Positions 35,256-43,325 of a DNA stretch of 64,000 nt are shown here, piece by piece. The notes under the pieces were generated by a model. The model searched no databases and was not told the origin of the DNA. It saw nothing but the letters and a program-made list of their open reading frames with translations. Numbering within the stretch: position 1 is the stretch's first letter; each line of letters starts with the position of its first letter. Source of the DNA: Tardiphaga sp. (lineage in GTDB: Bacteria > Pseudomonadota > Alphaproteobacteria > Rhizobiales > Xanthobacteraceae); NCBI GenBank assembly GCA_030147505.1, contig JASBVG010000009.1:62001-126000 (forward strand), in the 5' to 3' direction. The position numbers and the translations under genes are program-made.

Positions 35256-36758
35256 CTATTCCGTCGCCGCCCGATCCCGAAACGCCTCGACCATCAGAGG
35301 ATTGAGGCCAAGTTCCGTCAGCGCTTCGCGGGCGCGGCCGTTGTCGCGGGCGCGACCAGCGAGGCGATAACCGCTGAGACGATCTGGCAGTGCCGTCAGC
35401 ATGGCGCTGTCGCCGAGCCGCTTGGCCCATTCACCGAGATCCTGAGCGAGGAAGCGATAGCCGCCGACGGACATCACACCGGAGGGTGGCGCAGTGATGT
35501 GCAATGCACCAGTCGCGCGGTCGAGGCGGGCCTGATAGCCGGTGTCCACATGATCGAGCGGTGTGGCGGGGATCAGCCCGTTGCTGGCGTCGGCCTGCGC
35601 CGTATAGGCGAGCACGGGCACCATCGGGCCGCGCAGGCCGAGCGTCCCACGCGGCGTCAGTAGCGTCTCGCCGGCGACGGCGGTGCCTGCGGCAGCGCGT
35701 GGGGCGCCATGCGGGCCCGGAAGAATGGTGGCGGGCAGGCCATCGTTGCCGCGGACGGCGCCGAACAGGCCAGCTTCACCGAACAGATAGACGTCGGTGA
35801 AATCAGCTTGCGTTGCCGGCCAGGCGGCGGAGCTTTCGACCTGCTCTGGCGTACGCCAGAGACCAACCACATGCTTCAGCATCGGCGCGCGATCGAGCAG
35901 GCCATCCTCGGCCAAGCGCTGTGCGAAAGGTGCGGGAGCAACCAGCACATCGCAGCCGCCATCGATGATCTCACGCTCCAGCACCGCGCTGTCGAACGGA
36001 TGATGCAGCGCCAGCACACCCCCGGACAGCAACCAGGTGACCAGTGACGAGGCGAGATGGCCGAATGATGTCGGCACCAGCGCCGACATCGTACTGGCGC
36101 CTTGCGGGATGCCGCTTTCGAGGAAAACCGCGAGACCGCCCGAAATCAGGTTGAGATGCGTCCGCGGCACCGCGCGAAATCCGTCGACGGTGAGGTCGAA
36201 GGTGATGATGGCGGCGCTGCGCGCGTCCGGCGTCGGCGGTAGCGGTTCGATGAAGGGGCCGGCCAGCACGTGGTCGAGCGGGATCATGCCTTCCGGCAGA
36301 TCGTCTCCGAAGCCGCCGACATAGCGGATCGAAAAGGCTTCAGCCGCAGCATTCATCACGAGATCCGCATGGCTGACGCCATCGATCTTGCTCGATGTGA
36401 TGATGGCGCGGGCACCCGTGCGGTTCAGTGCGGTGGTGAGATCGTGCTGCCGCCAGAGTTGCGGCAACAGTGCGGCAACGAGGCCCGCACGGTGCGCGGC
36501 AAGCACCGTCAGGACGAATTCCACAGTGTTTGGAAGCTGTAAGGCGATGACCGAGCCGGGCGGCAGGCCCATGTCGATAAAATGCGCTGTGAGGGCATTT
36601 ATCTCGCGATCTGCTGCGGCGAAGGTGAGGCGCTGTTGCGGCGTCTGTGTGACGCGCATCTTGTCGGCGGGATCGATCAGAGCCAGTGACTCAGGCTGCC
36701 GGAGCAGCGAGCGGCGGAACAATCCATCGAGGGTCGGCGAGGTGCTGGCTGAGGTCAC
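35256..36758 (-). CDS. Degenerate AMP-binding (acyl-CoA ligase-like) protein
   Basis: 500 residues with the ANL-superfamily fold: LTFAAADREINALTAHF and VIALQLPNTVEFVLTVLAAHRAG near the N-terminus, DTGYQARLD and SVGGYRFLAQDLGEW toward the C-terminus. The P-loop TSGTTGxPKG is replaced by FDLTVDGFRAVPRTH (about 187-201), the YGxTE motif by FGEAGLF, and the C-terminal catalytic Lys is not evident. It is thus probably inactive as an adenylating enzyme or has changed chemistry. It starts 4 bases after the end of the peptide-binding protein gene on the same strand, so the two form an operon. Function unknown. Confidence 0.78.
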   Translation of the reverse strand: MTSASTSPTLDGLFRRSLLRQPESLALIDPADKMRVTQTPQQRLTFAAADREINALTAHFIDMGLPPGSVIALQLPNTVEFVLTVLAAHRAGLVAALLPQLWRQHDLTTALNRTGARAIITSSKIDGVSHADLVMNAAAEAFSIRYVGGFGDDLPEGMIPLDHVLAGPFIEPLPPTPDARSAAIITFDLTVDGFRAVPRTHLNLISGGLAVFLESGIPQGASTMSALVPTSFGHLASSLVTWLLSGGVLALHHPFDSAVLEREIIDGGCDVLVAPAPFAQRLAEDGLLDRAPMLKHVVGLWRTPEQVESSAAWPATQADFTDVYLFGEAGLFGAVRGNDGLPATILPGPHGAPRAAAGTAVAGETLLTPRGTLGLRGPMVPVLAYTAQADASNGLIPATPLDHVDTGYQARLDRATGALHITAPPSGVMSVGGYRFLAQDLGEWAKRLGDSAMLTALPDRLSGYRLAGRARDNGRAREALTELGLNPLMVEAFRDRAATE

Positions 36759-36762
36759 GGGA

Positions 36763-38664
36763 TCACTTCCGGTCGAGCGGAGCAGGCGACTGTCGGGCCC
36801 ACCAGGTTTCCGGCAGGATGCCGACGAGCGAGGTAGCCTCAGGCCGTTCTATCCGATTCCATCGTGCGAGCCATTGTTCGCGCACGTTGTACAGAGGGAT
36901 TGCGTAAGCTCCGGACATCCATGCGCGGTCGAGCGCGTGAACGGCGGCGACGAAATCAGACCGCTCGCGGGCTTGCAGCATGGCGGCGATCATGGCGTCG
37001 ATGGCCGGGTCCTTCGCGCCCATGTAATTGCGCGTGCCGGGCACGTCGGCGGCATCGGAGCCCCAGTAGAAGGCCTGCTCGTTGCCGGGGGAGAGGGAAT
37101 TGTCCCAGCGGTTCGGCAGCATGTCGAATTCGTAGTTGATCCGGCGCTGGTCGAACTGCACGCCATCGACGGCGCGGATCGTGGCGGTGATGCCGGCGCG
37201 CTTGAGATCGCGGGCATAGGTCAACGCAATGCGCTCCTGGTCGCGGGTGGTGACCAGGATTTCGAAGCCCAGCGGCGTTTTGTCGGAGACTTTACGGAGC
37301 ACGTTCTTGTCGAGCTGATAGCCCGCGTCCTTCAGCAGCGCGAGAGCTGTGCGGAGAGCAGGGCGGTCGCGGCCGGAGCCGTCGCTGACGGGGAGGCGAT
37401 AACTGCCATCCATGATGTCGGTGGGAATCTGCGCCGTATACGGTTTCAGCAACTCGCGCTCGCGGCTCTCCGCGGGGCGACCGTAGGCGGAGAGTTCTGA
37501 GCCCGCAAAGATGCCGCCCGAGCGCGCATAGAGATCGAAGAAGTAGTTGCGATTGATCCATTCGAAATCGAACAGCAGCGTCAGCGCGCGGCGGACGCGG
37601 ATATCGGCAAAGACAGGGCGACGCGTGTTGAAGACGAGAAACTCCGACGGCTTCGGCAAACCGGTGGTGATGCTGTCGCGGATCACCTCGCCCGATTTTA
37701 CCGCGGCAAAGTCATAGCCCTCGTGCCAGCGCAGCGGTTCGTTCTCGACCCGGAAATCGTAGAGGCCGCGGGTGAAGGCCTCATACATGCCGTTGGCTTC
37801 GCGGTAGTAGTCGAAGCGTACTTCGTCGAAATTCCACAGGCCGCGATTGACCGGCAGATCGCGGCCCCAATAGTCGGGATTGCGGGTCAGCGTGACGCTG
37901 GCGCCGGGGCGGATATGGGTGACCGTATACGGCCCCGATCCCACCGGCGGCGCCATCGTCGTGTCCTCGAAGGTGTCGGGATTGACCGCATGTTTCGGCA
38001 GGATCGGCATCAGGCCGAGGATCAGCGGCAATTCGCGGTCATCGGCTTCCTTGATATCGAAGCGGATGGTGAGCGGGCCCTGCAATTCGGCCTTGGTTAC
38101 CTTGCCAAAGTACTGCCGGAAATGCGGGCGGCCGCGCTCCTTCAGGAGCTGCCAGGAGAACAGCACGTCTTCCGCCGTCACTGGCTTGCCATCCGAGAAG
38201 CGTGCCTTCGGATTGATGCGGAAGGTCACGTAGGTGCGGTCGTCGTCGGTCTCGACGCTTTCGGCGAGCAGGCCGTATAGCGTGAAGGGCTCATCCTGGC
38301 CGCGCGCGAGCAGGCTCTCCATCACATAGCCGCGCATCTGTTGCACGGCGATCCCGCGCACGATCAGCGGGTTGAGACTGTCGAAGGTGCCGAGCACGCC
38401 CCAGACGATGCGGCCGCCTTTAGGGGCATCCGGATTGACATAAGGCATCTGCCGGAACTCGGGCGGCAAGGCTGGCCGGCCGTGCATGGCGATGGCATGG
38501 CGCGGGATGGAATCGGCGGCGCCACGGTCCGAGATGGTCGTGAGCGCAATGAGGCTCACCAGCAGGCCGTGTACCAACCTGACCCGCAGCCGAATAGTGC
38601 GATTTGATTCGGTCCAATTCACCCAGGAACCGTAGCACGACTGTGCATCCGCCATGTGTGCCAT
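36763..38664 (-). CDS. Extracellular solute-binding protein family 5 (YejA-like)
   Basis: About 633 residues. A hydrophobic segment (LVHGLLVSLIALTTIS) preceded by basic residues is the signal peptide, so the true start may be slightly downstream of 38664. The mature N-terminus HAIAMHGRPALPPEF...YVNPDAPKGG is the YejA-type opening, followed by a family-5 binding-protein core (SGPYTVTHIRPGASVTLTRNPDYWG). YejA homologues feed oligopeptides to an ABC permease. No permease or ATPase gene follows, so it is an orphan binding protein, coupled instead to the ligase-like gene 4 bases downstream. Peptide binding is family knowledge; the ligand is unknown. Confidence 0.87.
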   Translation of the reverse strand: MAHMADAQSCYGSWVNWTESNRTIRLRVRLVHGLLVSLIALTTISDRGAADSIPRHAIAMHGRPALPPEFRQMPYVNPDAPKGGRIVWGVLGTFDSLNPLIVRGIAVQQMRGYVMESLLARGQDEPFTLYGLLAESVETDDDRTYVTFRINPKARFSDGKPVTAEDVLFSWQLLKERGRPHFRQYFGKVTKAELQGPLTIRFDIKEADDRELPLILGLMPILPKHAVNPDTFEDTTMAPPVGSGPYTVTHIRPGASVTLTRNPDYWGRDLPVNRGLWNFDEVRFDYYREANGMYEAFTRGLYDFRVENEPLRWHEGYDFAAVKSGEVIRDSITTGLPKPSEFLVFNTRRPVFADIRVRRALTLLFDFEWINRNYFFDLYARSGGIFAGSELSAYGRPAESRERELLKPYTAQIPTDIMDGSYRLPVSDGSGRDRPALRTALALLKDAGYQLDKNVLRKVSDKTPLGFEILVTTRDQERIALTYARDLKRAGITATIRAVDGVQFDQRRINYEFDMLPNRWDNSLSPGNEQAFYWGSDAADVPGTRNYMGAKDPAIDAMIAAMLQARERSDFVAAVHALDRAWMSGAYAIPLYNVREQWLARWNRIERPEATSLVGILPETWWARQSPAPLDRK

Positions 38665-38860
38665 GCATCAAATCACGCTGCCGCCATTGATCTTTTCGCG
38701 TTCCGCTGTATTGAGAGCGGGCGATTGACGAGGGCGGCGCGGCCTGTCACGTAACGGCCGTAATCGGCAGCGAGACACCCGCCAACGGGTGACAGTTCAC
38801 GGGTTATGTCAGCGCCGCCTCCGGGATATGAGCGCTTCCGTTCAGAAAGGGTTTTCCGCA

Positions 38861-39673
38861 ATGAATTTCCGTCTCTTGGCTGCGTCGGTGTTGCCGCGCG
38901 GACGAGGCTTCGCGCTACTGGCGGCGACGGCCCTGACCGCGGGCGTGATCGGTTCGGACGCGTTCGCCCAGGCTCCGGCCCCGGCGGCTCCGCCGAAGGC
39001 TGCTCCGGCTCCCAAGGCTGCCCCGAAGGCCGCTCCCAAGGCTGCCCCCGCCGCTCCGGCCCAGCAGGCCGCGCCGCAGCAACCGCAGGGCGAGCAGCAG
39101 CAGGTTCAGCTGATTTACGCACCGTGGACCAAGTTCTGCCTCAAGGGCCAGGACGCCAATGCCAAGCAGGTCTGCTTCACCGGCAAGGACGGCCGCATCG
39201 AGTCGGGCCAGCCCGTGATCGCGGCCGTGATCATCGAGCCGGAAGGTGAGCCGAAGAAGATCCTGCGCGTGACGCTGCCGCTCGGCATGCAGCTCGTGCA
39301 CGGAACCCGCGTGATCGTCGACAACAATGCTCCGGCGCAGAGCCCCTATGTGATCTGCTTCCAGAACGGCTGCATGTCGGACTATGAAGTCACCCCGGAA
39401 CTGCTGGCCAATCTGAAGAAGGGCCAGAATCTGATCGTGCAGGCGATCAACTCCAACGGCGCACCGCTGACGCTGCCGCTGCCGCTGGCCGAGTTCGCCA
39501 AGGCCTATGACGGTCCGCCGACCGATCCGAAGGTGTTCGAGGAAACCCAGAAGAAGCTGCAGGAAGAGCTGCAGAAGCGCGCTGCGGAAGCTCGCGCCAA
39601 GCTCGAAGCGCAGCAGCCCGCGGGTGGTGCGGCCCCGGCAACGCCGGCTCCGGCCAATCCGGCTGCGAAATAA
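38861..39673 (+). CDS. Invasion-associated locus B (IalB) family secreted protein
   Basis: 270 residues from ATG 38861 with AAAGG upstream. A long signal peptide ends near SDAFAQ, followed by a low-complexity linker of Pro, Ala, Lys and Gln (about 37-77). The IalB domain covers about 80-215 and has four cysteines in the family pattern (TKFCLKG, KQVCFTG, YVICFQN, NGCMSD), likely two disulfides. A helical Glu/Lys segment and an Ala/Pro tail follow. IalB proteins are periplasmic or outer-membrane associated; in Bartonella one aids erythrocyte invasion, but in free-living rhizobial relatives the role is unknown. A strong terminator follows at 39694. Confidence 0.9.
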   Translation: MNFRLLAASVLPRGRGFALLAATALTAGVIGSDAFAQAPAPAAPPKAAPAPKAAPKAAPKAAPAAPAQQAAPQQPQGEQQQVQLIYAPWTKFCLKGQDANAKQVCFTGKDGRIESGQPVIAAVIIEPEGEPKKILRVTLPLGMQLVHGTRVIVDNNAPAQSPYVICFQNGCMSDYEVTPELLANLKKGQNLIVQAINSNGAPLTLPLPLAEFAKAYDGPPTDPKVFEETQKKLQEELQKRAAEARAKLEAQQPAGGAAPATPAPANPAAK

Positions 39674-39693
39674 GCGGTTCCGATAGAAAAACG

Positions 39694-39723
39694 AAAAGGC
39701 GCCCAGGAGCGGGCGCCTTTTTT
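39694..39723 (+). terminator. Strong bidirectional Rho-independent terminator
   Basis: A perfect 11-bp stem (AAAAGGCGCCC with GGGCGCCTTTT, loop AGGAGC) ends in a T-run on the plus strand and has T-runs on the minus strand as well. It lies between the convergent IalB-family gene and hspQ and can serve both. Confidence 0.92.
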
Positions 39724-39801
39724 GTTGGGGCAGAGGCGCTGTCATTCCGGAGTGCGTACGCATAGCGCAGGCGAACCTGAACTGACCAAGCTAAAGCTTC
39801 G

Positions 39802-40134
39802 TCAGTTCAGCGACTGATTGCGCTGGCGGTAGCCGCCGGTCTTGTCGCGGATGAAGATCTCGGCGACTTGCGAATGGCGGATCGGCTCGCCAGTCTCGTC
39901 CGGGACGAGATTCTGCTCGGACACATAGGCGATGTATTCGGAGTCCGAATTCTCGGCGAGCAGATGATAGAACGGCTGATCCTTGTGCGGCCGGACTTCC
40001 TCCGGAATCGACAGCCACCATTCTTCGGTGTTGTTGAACATCGGGTCGATATCGAACACCACGCCCCGGAATGAATAGATCCGGTGACGGACGATCTGTC
40101 CGATCTGAAATTTGGCGGTCCGCGCTTTGATCAT
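39802..40134 (-). CDS. hspQ: Heat shock protein HspQ
   Basis: 110 residues, the usual length. The sequence KFQIGQIVRHRIYSFRGVVF, then DPMFNNTEEWW and PFYHLLAE, is characteristic of HspQ (hemimethylated-DNA-binding YccV family). HspQ acts in the cytoplasm as a specificity factor for Lon protease and affects DnaA stability in enterobacteria. It is monocistronic with a shared terminator downstream. Confidence 0.94.
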   Translation of the reverse strand: MIKARTAKFQIGQIVRHRIYSFRGVVFDIDPMFNNTEEWWLSIPEEVRPHKDQPFYHLLAENSDSEYIAYVSEQNLVPDETGEPIRHSQVAEIFIRDKTGGYRQRNQSLN

Positions 40135-40374
40135 GTTCGGTCGAATAGACCAGGATTGTGGCCGATGCTAGAGGCAAAGCGACGGATTTACGACAGTCGC
40201 GACCGGATACCGGCGAACAGTCCATCCCGCGGCCATATGAGGGGCTGCACGCGACAAGACGGAAACGGCACTTACCAGTGCGTGGTACGGAATATGGGAC
40301 ACCCAGCCCAGCGTTCGGCAACGCACCGGTAGAATCCAGGAACTGCCGACATAGGCTGTCCGGTACCGTCCGGA

Positions 40375-40416
40375 CGTGACGGTGCGGCGGCGATACAAAC
40401 TCGCCGCCGCGTCACG
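40375..40416. repeat. Long GC-rich hairpin just after the Bug-family gene
   Basis: GCGGCGGCGA (40384-40393) and TCGCCGCCGC (40401-40410) form a perfect 10-bp stem around TACAAAC, extended after a 3-base bulge by CGTGAC/GTCACG. It lies 11 bases past the minus-strand stop at 40427. No T-run follows on the minus strand, so termination there would be atypical. Confidence 0.55.
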
Positions 40417-40426
40417 CCGGGGCCGA

Positions 40427-41410
40427 TCAGCCGTCCATGCGCAGGTCGAGAGCCTCAACGATCTCGGTCCACTGCTTCAGCGAACGCTCCACTTCAGCCT
40501 TGAACTCGGCAGGTGGCAGATAGGCCGGGACGGTGTCCATGCCGATCAGGCGCTCCTGAATCGTCGGCTTGTTGGCAGCGACCTTGAAGGCGGCGGCGAG
40601 CTTGTCGACGATCGGTTGCGGCGTCTTCGCGGGCGCGAACAGGCCGGAGAAGCTGGTGAAGCCGAAATAGTCGGAATAGCCGAGCTCCAGCATGGTCGGC
40701 ACATTCGGCAGGCTCGCGATGCGCTGCCTGGTGGCGGCAACGGCGAGTGCGCGTATCTTGCCATCGCGCACCATTGCGCCAGCAGCGGCCATGGAGTGGA
40801 AGCCGCCATCGATGGAGCCGCCGAGCATGTCCTGCAGCATCGGGCTCTCGCCGCGATAGGCGATGTTGACGGCCTTCAATTTCGCCTCGCGCGCCAGCAG
40901 CACGGCGAAGGCATGCCCGTGGGAGCCGGCCGCATAGTTGCCGAGCGACAGATCCTTGCCCTTTGACCATTCGACGAACTGCTGCAGCGTGGTGACTTCG
41001 GCGGGCACCTTGGGGCCGACGCAGAAAGCCAGAGCGGTGTAGCTGAGACGGCCGATCGGCGCGAAGTCCTTGATCGGATCATAGGTGAAGCGACGCATCA
41101 CCACCGGCACCTGAATATGCGAGGTGATTGTGAACAGCAGCTGATGTCCGTCCGGCTCGGCCTTGGCCACGGCCTCGGTGCCGATGATGCCGTTGCCGCC
41201 GCCGCGATTGTCGATGATCACAGTCCCGCCGAGCTCGGGCTGCATGCCTTCGACCGCAAGCCGCCCCCAGGTGTCGGTGCCGCCGCCGGCGGGATAAGGA
41301 ACGATGACGCGCACGGGGCGCGACGGGTAGGGCGTCTGCGTTTGTGCCTGGGCAGCCAGAGGCAGCAGAAGCGGGGCAGCCAGAATGGCACGGCGACTCA
41401 AATGAGCCAT
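40427..41410 (-). CDS. Bug-family (tripartite tricarboxylate transporter) substrate-binding protein
   Basis: 327 residues. A signal peptide (RRAILAAPLLLPLAAQAQ) precedes YPSRPVRVIVPYPAGGGTDTWGR, the hallmark opening of Bug proteins, and later IDNRGGGNGIIGTEAVAKAEPDGHQLL. The fold is a periplasmic two-domain binding protein. Members bind carboxylates, nicotinate or amino acids, and bacteria of this group carry many copies without membrane partners. No TctA/TctB genes are adjacent, so it is an orphan. The ligand is not predictable. Confidence 0.92.
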   Translation of the reverse strand: MAHLSRRAILAAPLLLPLAAQAQTQTPYPSRPVRVIVPYPAGGGTDTWGRLAVEGMQPELGGTVIIDNRGGGNGIIGTEAVAKAEPDGHQLLFTITSHIQVPVVMRRFTYDPIKDFAPIGRLSYTALAFCVGPKVPAEVTTLQQFVEWSKGKDLSLGNYAAGSHGHAFAVLLAREAKLKAVNIAYRGESPMLQDMLGGSIDGGFHSMAAAGAMVRDGKIRALAVAATRQRIASLPNVPTMLELGYSDYFGFTSFSGLFAPAKTPQPIVDKLAAAFKVAANKPTIQERLIGMDTVPAYLPPAEFKAEVERSLKQWTEIVEALDLRMDG

Positions 41411-41840
41411 GAGAAGCGACTCCTTAGTTCAATTTTCTTGACGACGATGCTGGACGGGGCCGACCGGCATGTCAGGCAATTCAGGCGCAAACGGGAACGT
41501 CCGCGTCCATGAAATCGATCGGATATGACATCGGGCGGAGGCGTCGTTGCGCGTCCGCCCGGGTCGGCCAATGGCGAAGGACCTAGCGCGGATGCCGGCC
41601 CTTGAGAAGAGGCCGGAGGCTCACGTCCGTCTAAAGGCTAAGCAAAAATTCGCGCAGCGGATGCCGAATTCCGGTTCCACCGCCGCGCGGCAGACCCCGT
41701 CAGCCGCTCTCTCGCCAGGAGTGAGCATTTCGCGGTGATCATCGTCGGCGGGTCGGGATGGCGGACGGTCGGTGACGGTGCCAATCTAATGACCGTTTCC
41801 AGCGCACAGCTGGCACCCGTCCCAACGGCAAACGATCAGA
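41411..41840. other. Intergenic region upstream of the VreA-like gene
   Basis: Roughly 430 bases with no convincing gene. A short hairpin (GGGCGGA 41533-41539 with TCCGCCC 41554-41560) lies in it. The promoter-proximal part with the Pho box is listed separately. Confidence 0.45.
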
Positions 41841-41858
41841 CCGTCATCGTCCTGTCAT
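41841..41858 (+). promoter_or_regulatory. Pho box (PhoB-binding direct repeat) upstream of the VreA-like gene
   Basis: CCGTCAT (41841-41847), four bases, then CTGTCAT (41852-41858): 13 of 14 positions fit the PhoB consensus CTGTCAT-N4-CTGTCAT known from E. coli and Sinorhizobium. A TATCAT (41866-41871) could be the -10 element. The coding start lies about 80 bases downstream at 41938. Confidence 0.75.
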
Positions 41859-41937
41859 CGATGGGTATCATCGGTGCGTCGTAGCGAACATGTGAGAGAT
41901 AAGTTCGCTCGCCTGTGGATTGCCGTTGAGAGGGCGT

Positions 41938-42639
41938 GTGCGTTTCGATCCGATAATCTCCGTCGCGCGCACCATGGGAGCGATCCCGGTTGTCTTCGGC
42001 TGCGGTGGATTCAGCGCTTTCGCTGGCGACATGGGTCAGATGCGCTTCGATATTCCGGCACAGCCCTTGACCACCGCATTGCGCGCATTTGCGTCTGCAA
42101 CCGGAACGTTTGGCATTTATGACGGCAAACTCGTTGCCGATCGGCACTCCAGTGGCTTGAACGGGACGTTGCGGCCGGACGCGGCACTTGTCGCTCTCCT
42201 GGAGGGCACAGGGCTCGCCGCCGAATACATCGCCAAGGATGCATTCATCGTGGTCGCACCAAGCGAGGGAGCGACGCTCCAGAGATCTTCGGAGATCGCC
42301 CTCGCGGCGCTGTCGTCGCAAAGCGATTCCGAACGGCGTTATTCGGCGCTGTTGCAGCAATCACTGGAGGGAACGTTGTGTTCGCAGCGGCTCACGCGAC
42401 CGGGCGCTTACCGGGCGGCCATCAGCGTGACGATCGATGCGCACGGCACGGTTCAACGTCTGAAATTGCTGAGCTCGACCGGCGACAAGCAGCGCGATGC
42501 CGCCATCGTTGCCGTCGGCAGCCGGACGTCAGTCGGTGCGCCGCCGCCGTCAGGGATGCGGCAGCCCTTTGCCATGGTGATCCTGCCGCACCAATCGGGT
42601 GCCATATTGCAGTGTAACGCGATGCTGGGACGCGATTGA
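41938..42639 (+). CDS. vreA: VreA-like signalling protein: STN domain plus TonB C-terminal domain
   Basis: 233 residues from GTG 41938, with GAGAGG 4 bases upstream; TTG 41920 would add six codons. A signal-peptide-like segment (about 1-30) leads into an STN domain (about 35-108: MRFDIPAQPLTTALRAFA ... DAFIVVAP), the domain that carries the signal in FecA-type receptors. The second half (about 130-225: RPGAYRAAISVTIDAHGTV ... FAMVILP) is TonB-C-like. There is no beta-barrel. STN + TonB-C without a receptor is the layout of Pseudomonas VreA, which signals through VreR to VreI. The next two genes are exactly such a sigma and anti-sigma factor. Symbol by analogy. A Pho box lies upstream. Confidence 0.82.
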   Translation: MRFDPIISVARTMGAIPVVFGCGGFSAFAGDMGQMRFDIPAQPLTTALRAFASATGTFGIYDGKLVADRHSSGLNGTLRPDAALVALLEGTGLAAEYIAKDAFIVVAPSEGATLQRSSEIALAALSSQSDSERRYSALLQQSLEGTLCSQRLTRPGAYRAAISVTIDAHGTVQRLKLLSSTGDKQRDAAIVAVGSRTSVGAPPPSGMRQPFAMVILPHQSGAILQCNAMLGRD

Positions 42640-43205
42640 TCGTGATCAAGCGCGTCAAACTCGGTCCCGTCGCGGCCAGCACAAGGTCGAACGATCCGAA
42701 CGACCAGTCGATGTTGCGCTCGCTTCTCGTCGATCGCTATGGCGATCTGAAAGTGCGGCTGACACGTCGTCTCGGATCGAGCGACTGGGCCGAGGAGGCG
42801 CTGCAGGACACCTATCTCAAGCTCGACGGAGCCAACGAGAACGGGCTGGTCCGCAACCCGATGGCCTATCTGTTCCGGGCTGCGTTCAACACCGCGCTCA
42901 ATCAGCGGCGTTCGCAGGGACGCAAGCTTTCCGATGACGAAATCGCGGCCATGCTCGACGTGCCCGACGACGCGCCGGGGCCCGAGCAGATTCTGGAGTC
43001 GCGCTCCGATGTCGATGCGTTGAAGCGCGTACTGGCCGGCCTGCCGCCGCGCGCACGGCAGATCCTGCTTGCGGCGCGGCTGGATGGCTGGCCGCGGCAG
43101 CAAATTGCCGAGCATTTCGGGATTTCGGTCAGCCTGGTGGAGAAGGAACTCCGCTGGGCGCAGGAATATTGCGTGGTGCAATTCAAGAAGGGAGGGCGGA
43201 ATTGA
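42636..43205 (+). CDS. vreI: ECF sigma factor, FecI/VreI-like
   Basis: 189 residues. Sigma region 2 covers about 28-95 (LLVDRYGDLKVRLTRRLG ... AEEALQDTYLKL ... NPMAYLFRAAFNTAL) and region 4 about 128-180 (LAGLPPRARQILLAARLDG ... IAEHFGISVSLVEKELRWA). The spacing and the VEKELRWA helix are typical of FecI-type sigma factors. The TTG start at 42636 overlaps the TGA stop of the STN protein and has GGGA 5 bases upstream; GTG 42642 is an alternative. It directs RNA polymerase to its targets when released from the FecR-type protein encoded next. The giant exoprotein gene downstream is the obvious candidate target (inference). Confidence 0.88.
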   Translation: MIVIKRVKLGPVAASTRSNDPNDQSMLRSLLVDRYGDLKVRLTRRLGSSDWAEEALQDTYLKLDGANENGLVRNPMAYLFRAAFNTALNQRRSQGRKLSDDEIAAMLDVPDDAPGPEQILESRSDVDALKRVLAGLPPRARQILLAARLDGWPRQQIAEHFGISVSLVEKELRWAQEYCVVQFKKGGRN

Positions 43206-43325
43206 GCTGCGCCCGACCGGAAAAATTGCGGATCGGGCGGCCGGGATGTGTCTCTCTCAATGAGATGACATATCGCGATGCCACAGTTCCGGTCTGGTGC
43301 CCCCCAAGGGACGGTGGGCAACGCC

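Noticed and set aside
36388..37500. A 370-codon plus-strand frame across the ligase-like and binding-protein genes
   Set aside because: It spans two real minus-strand genes and their junction, with no family pattern or ribosome binding site.
38990..39070. Repeated CCGAAGGCTGC-type units that might look like a tandem or CRISPR-like array
   Set aside because: They encode the Ala/Pro/Lys linker of the IalB-family protein in frame, and there are no constant spacers.
41547..41738. A 63-codon plus-strand frame in the gap before the VreA-like gene
   Set aside because: No ribosome binding site, no family pattern and an Arg/Pro-rich composition typical of chance frames.
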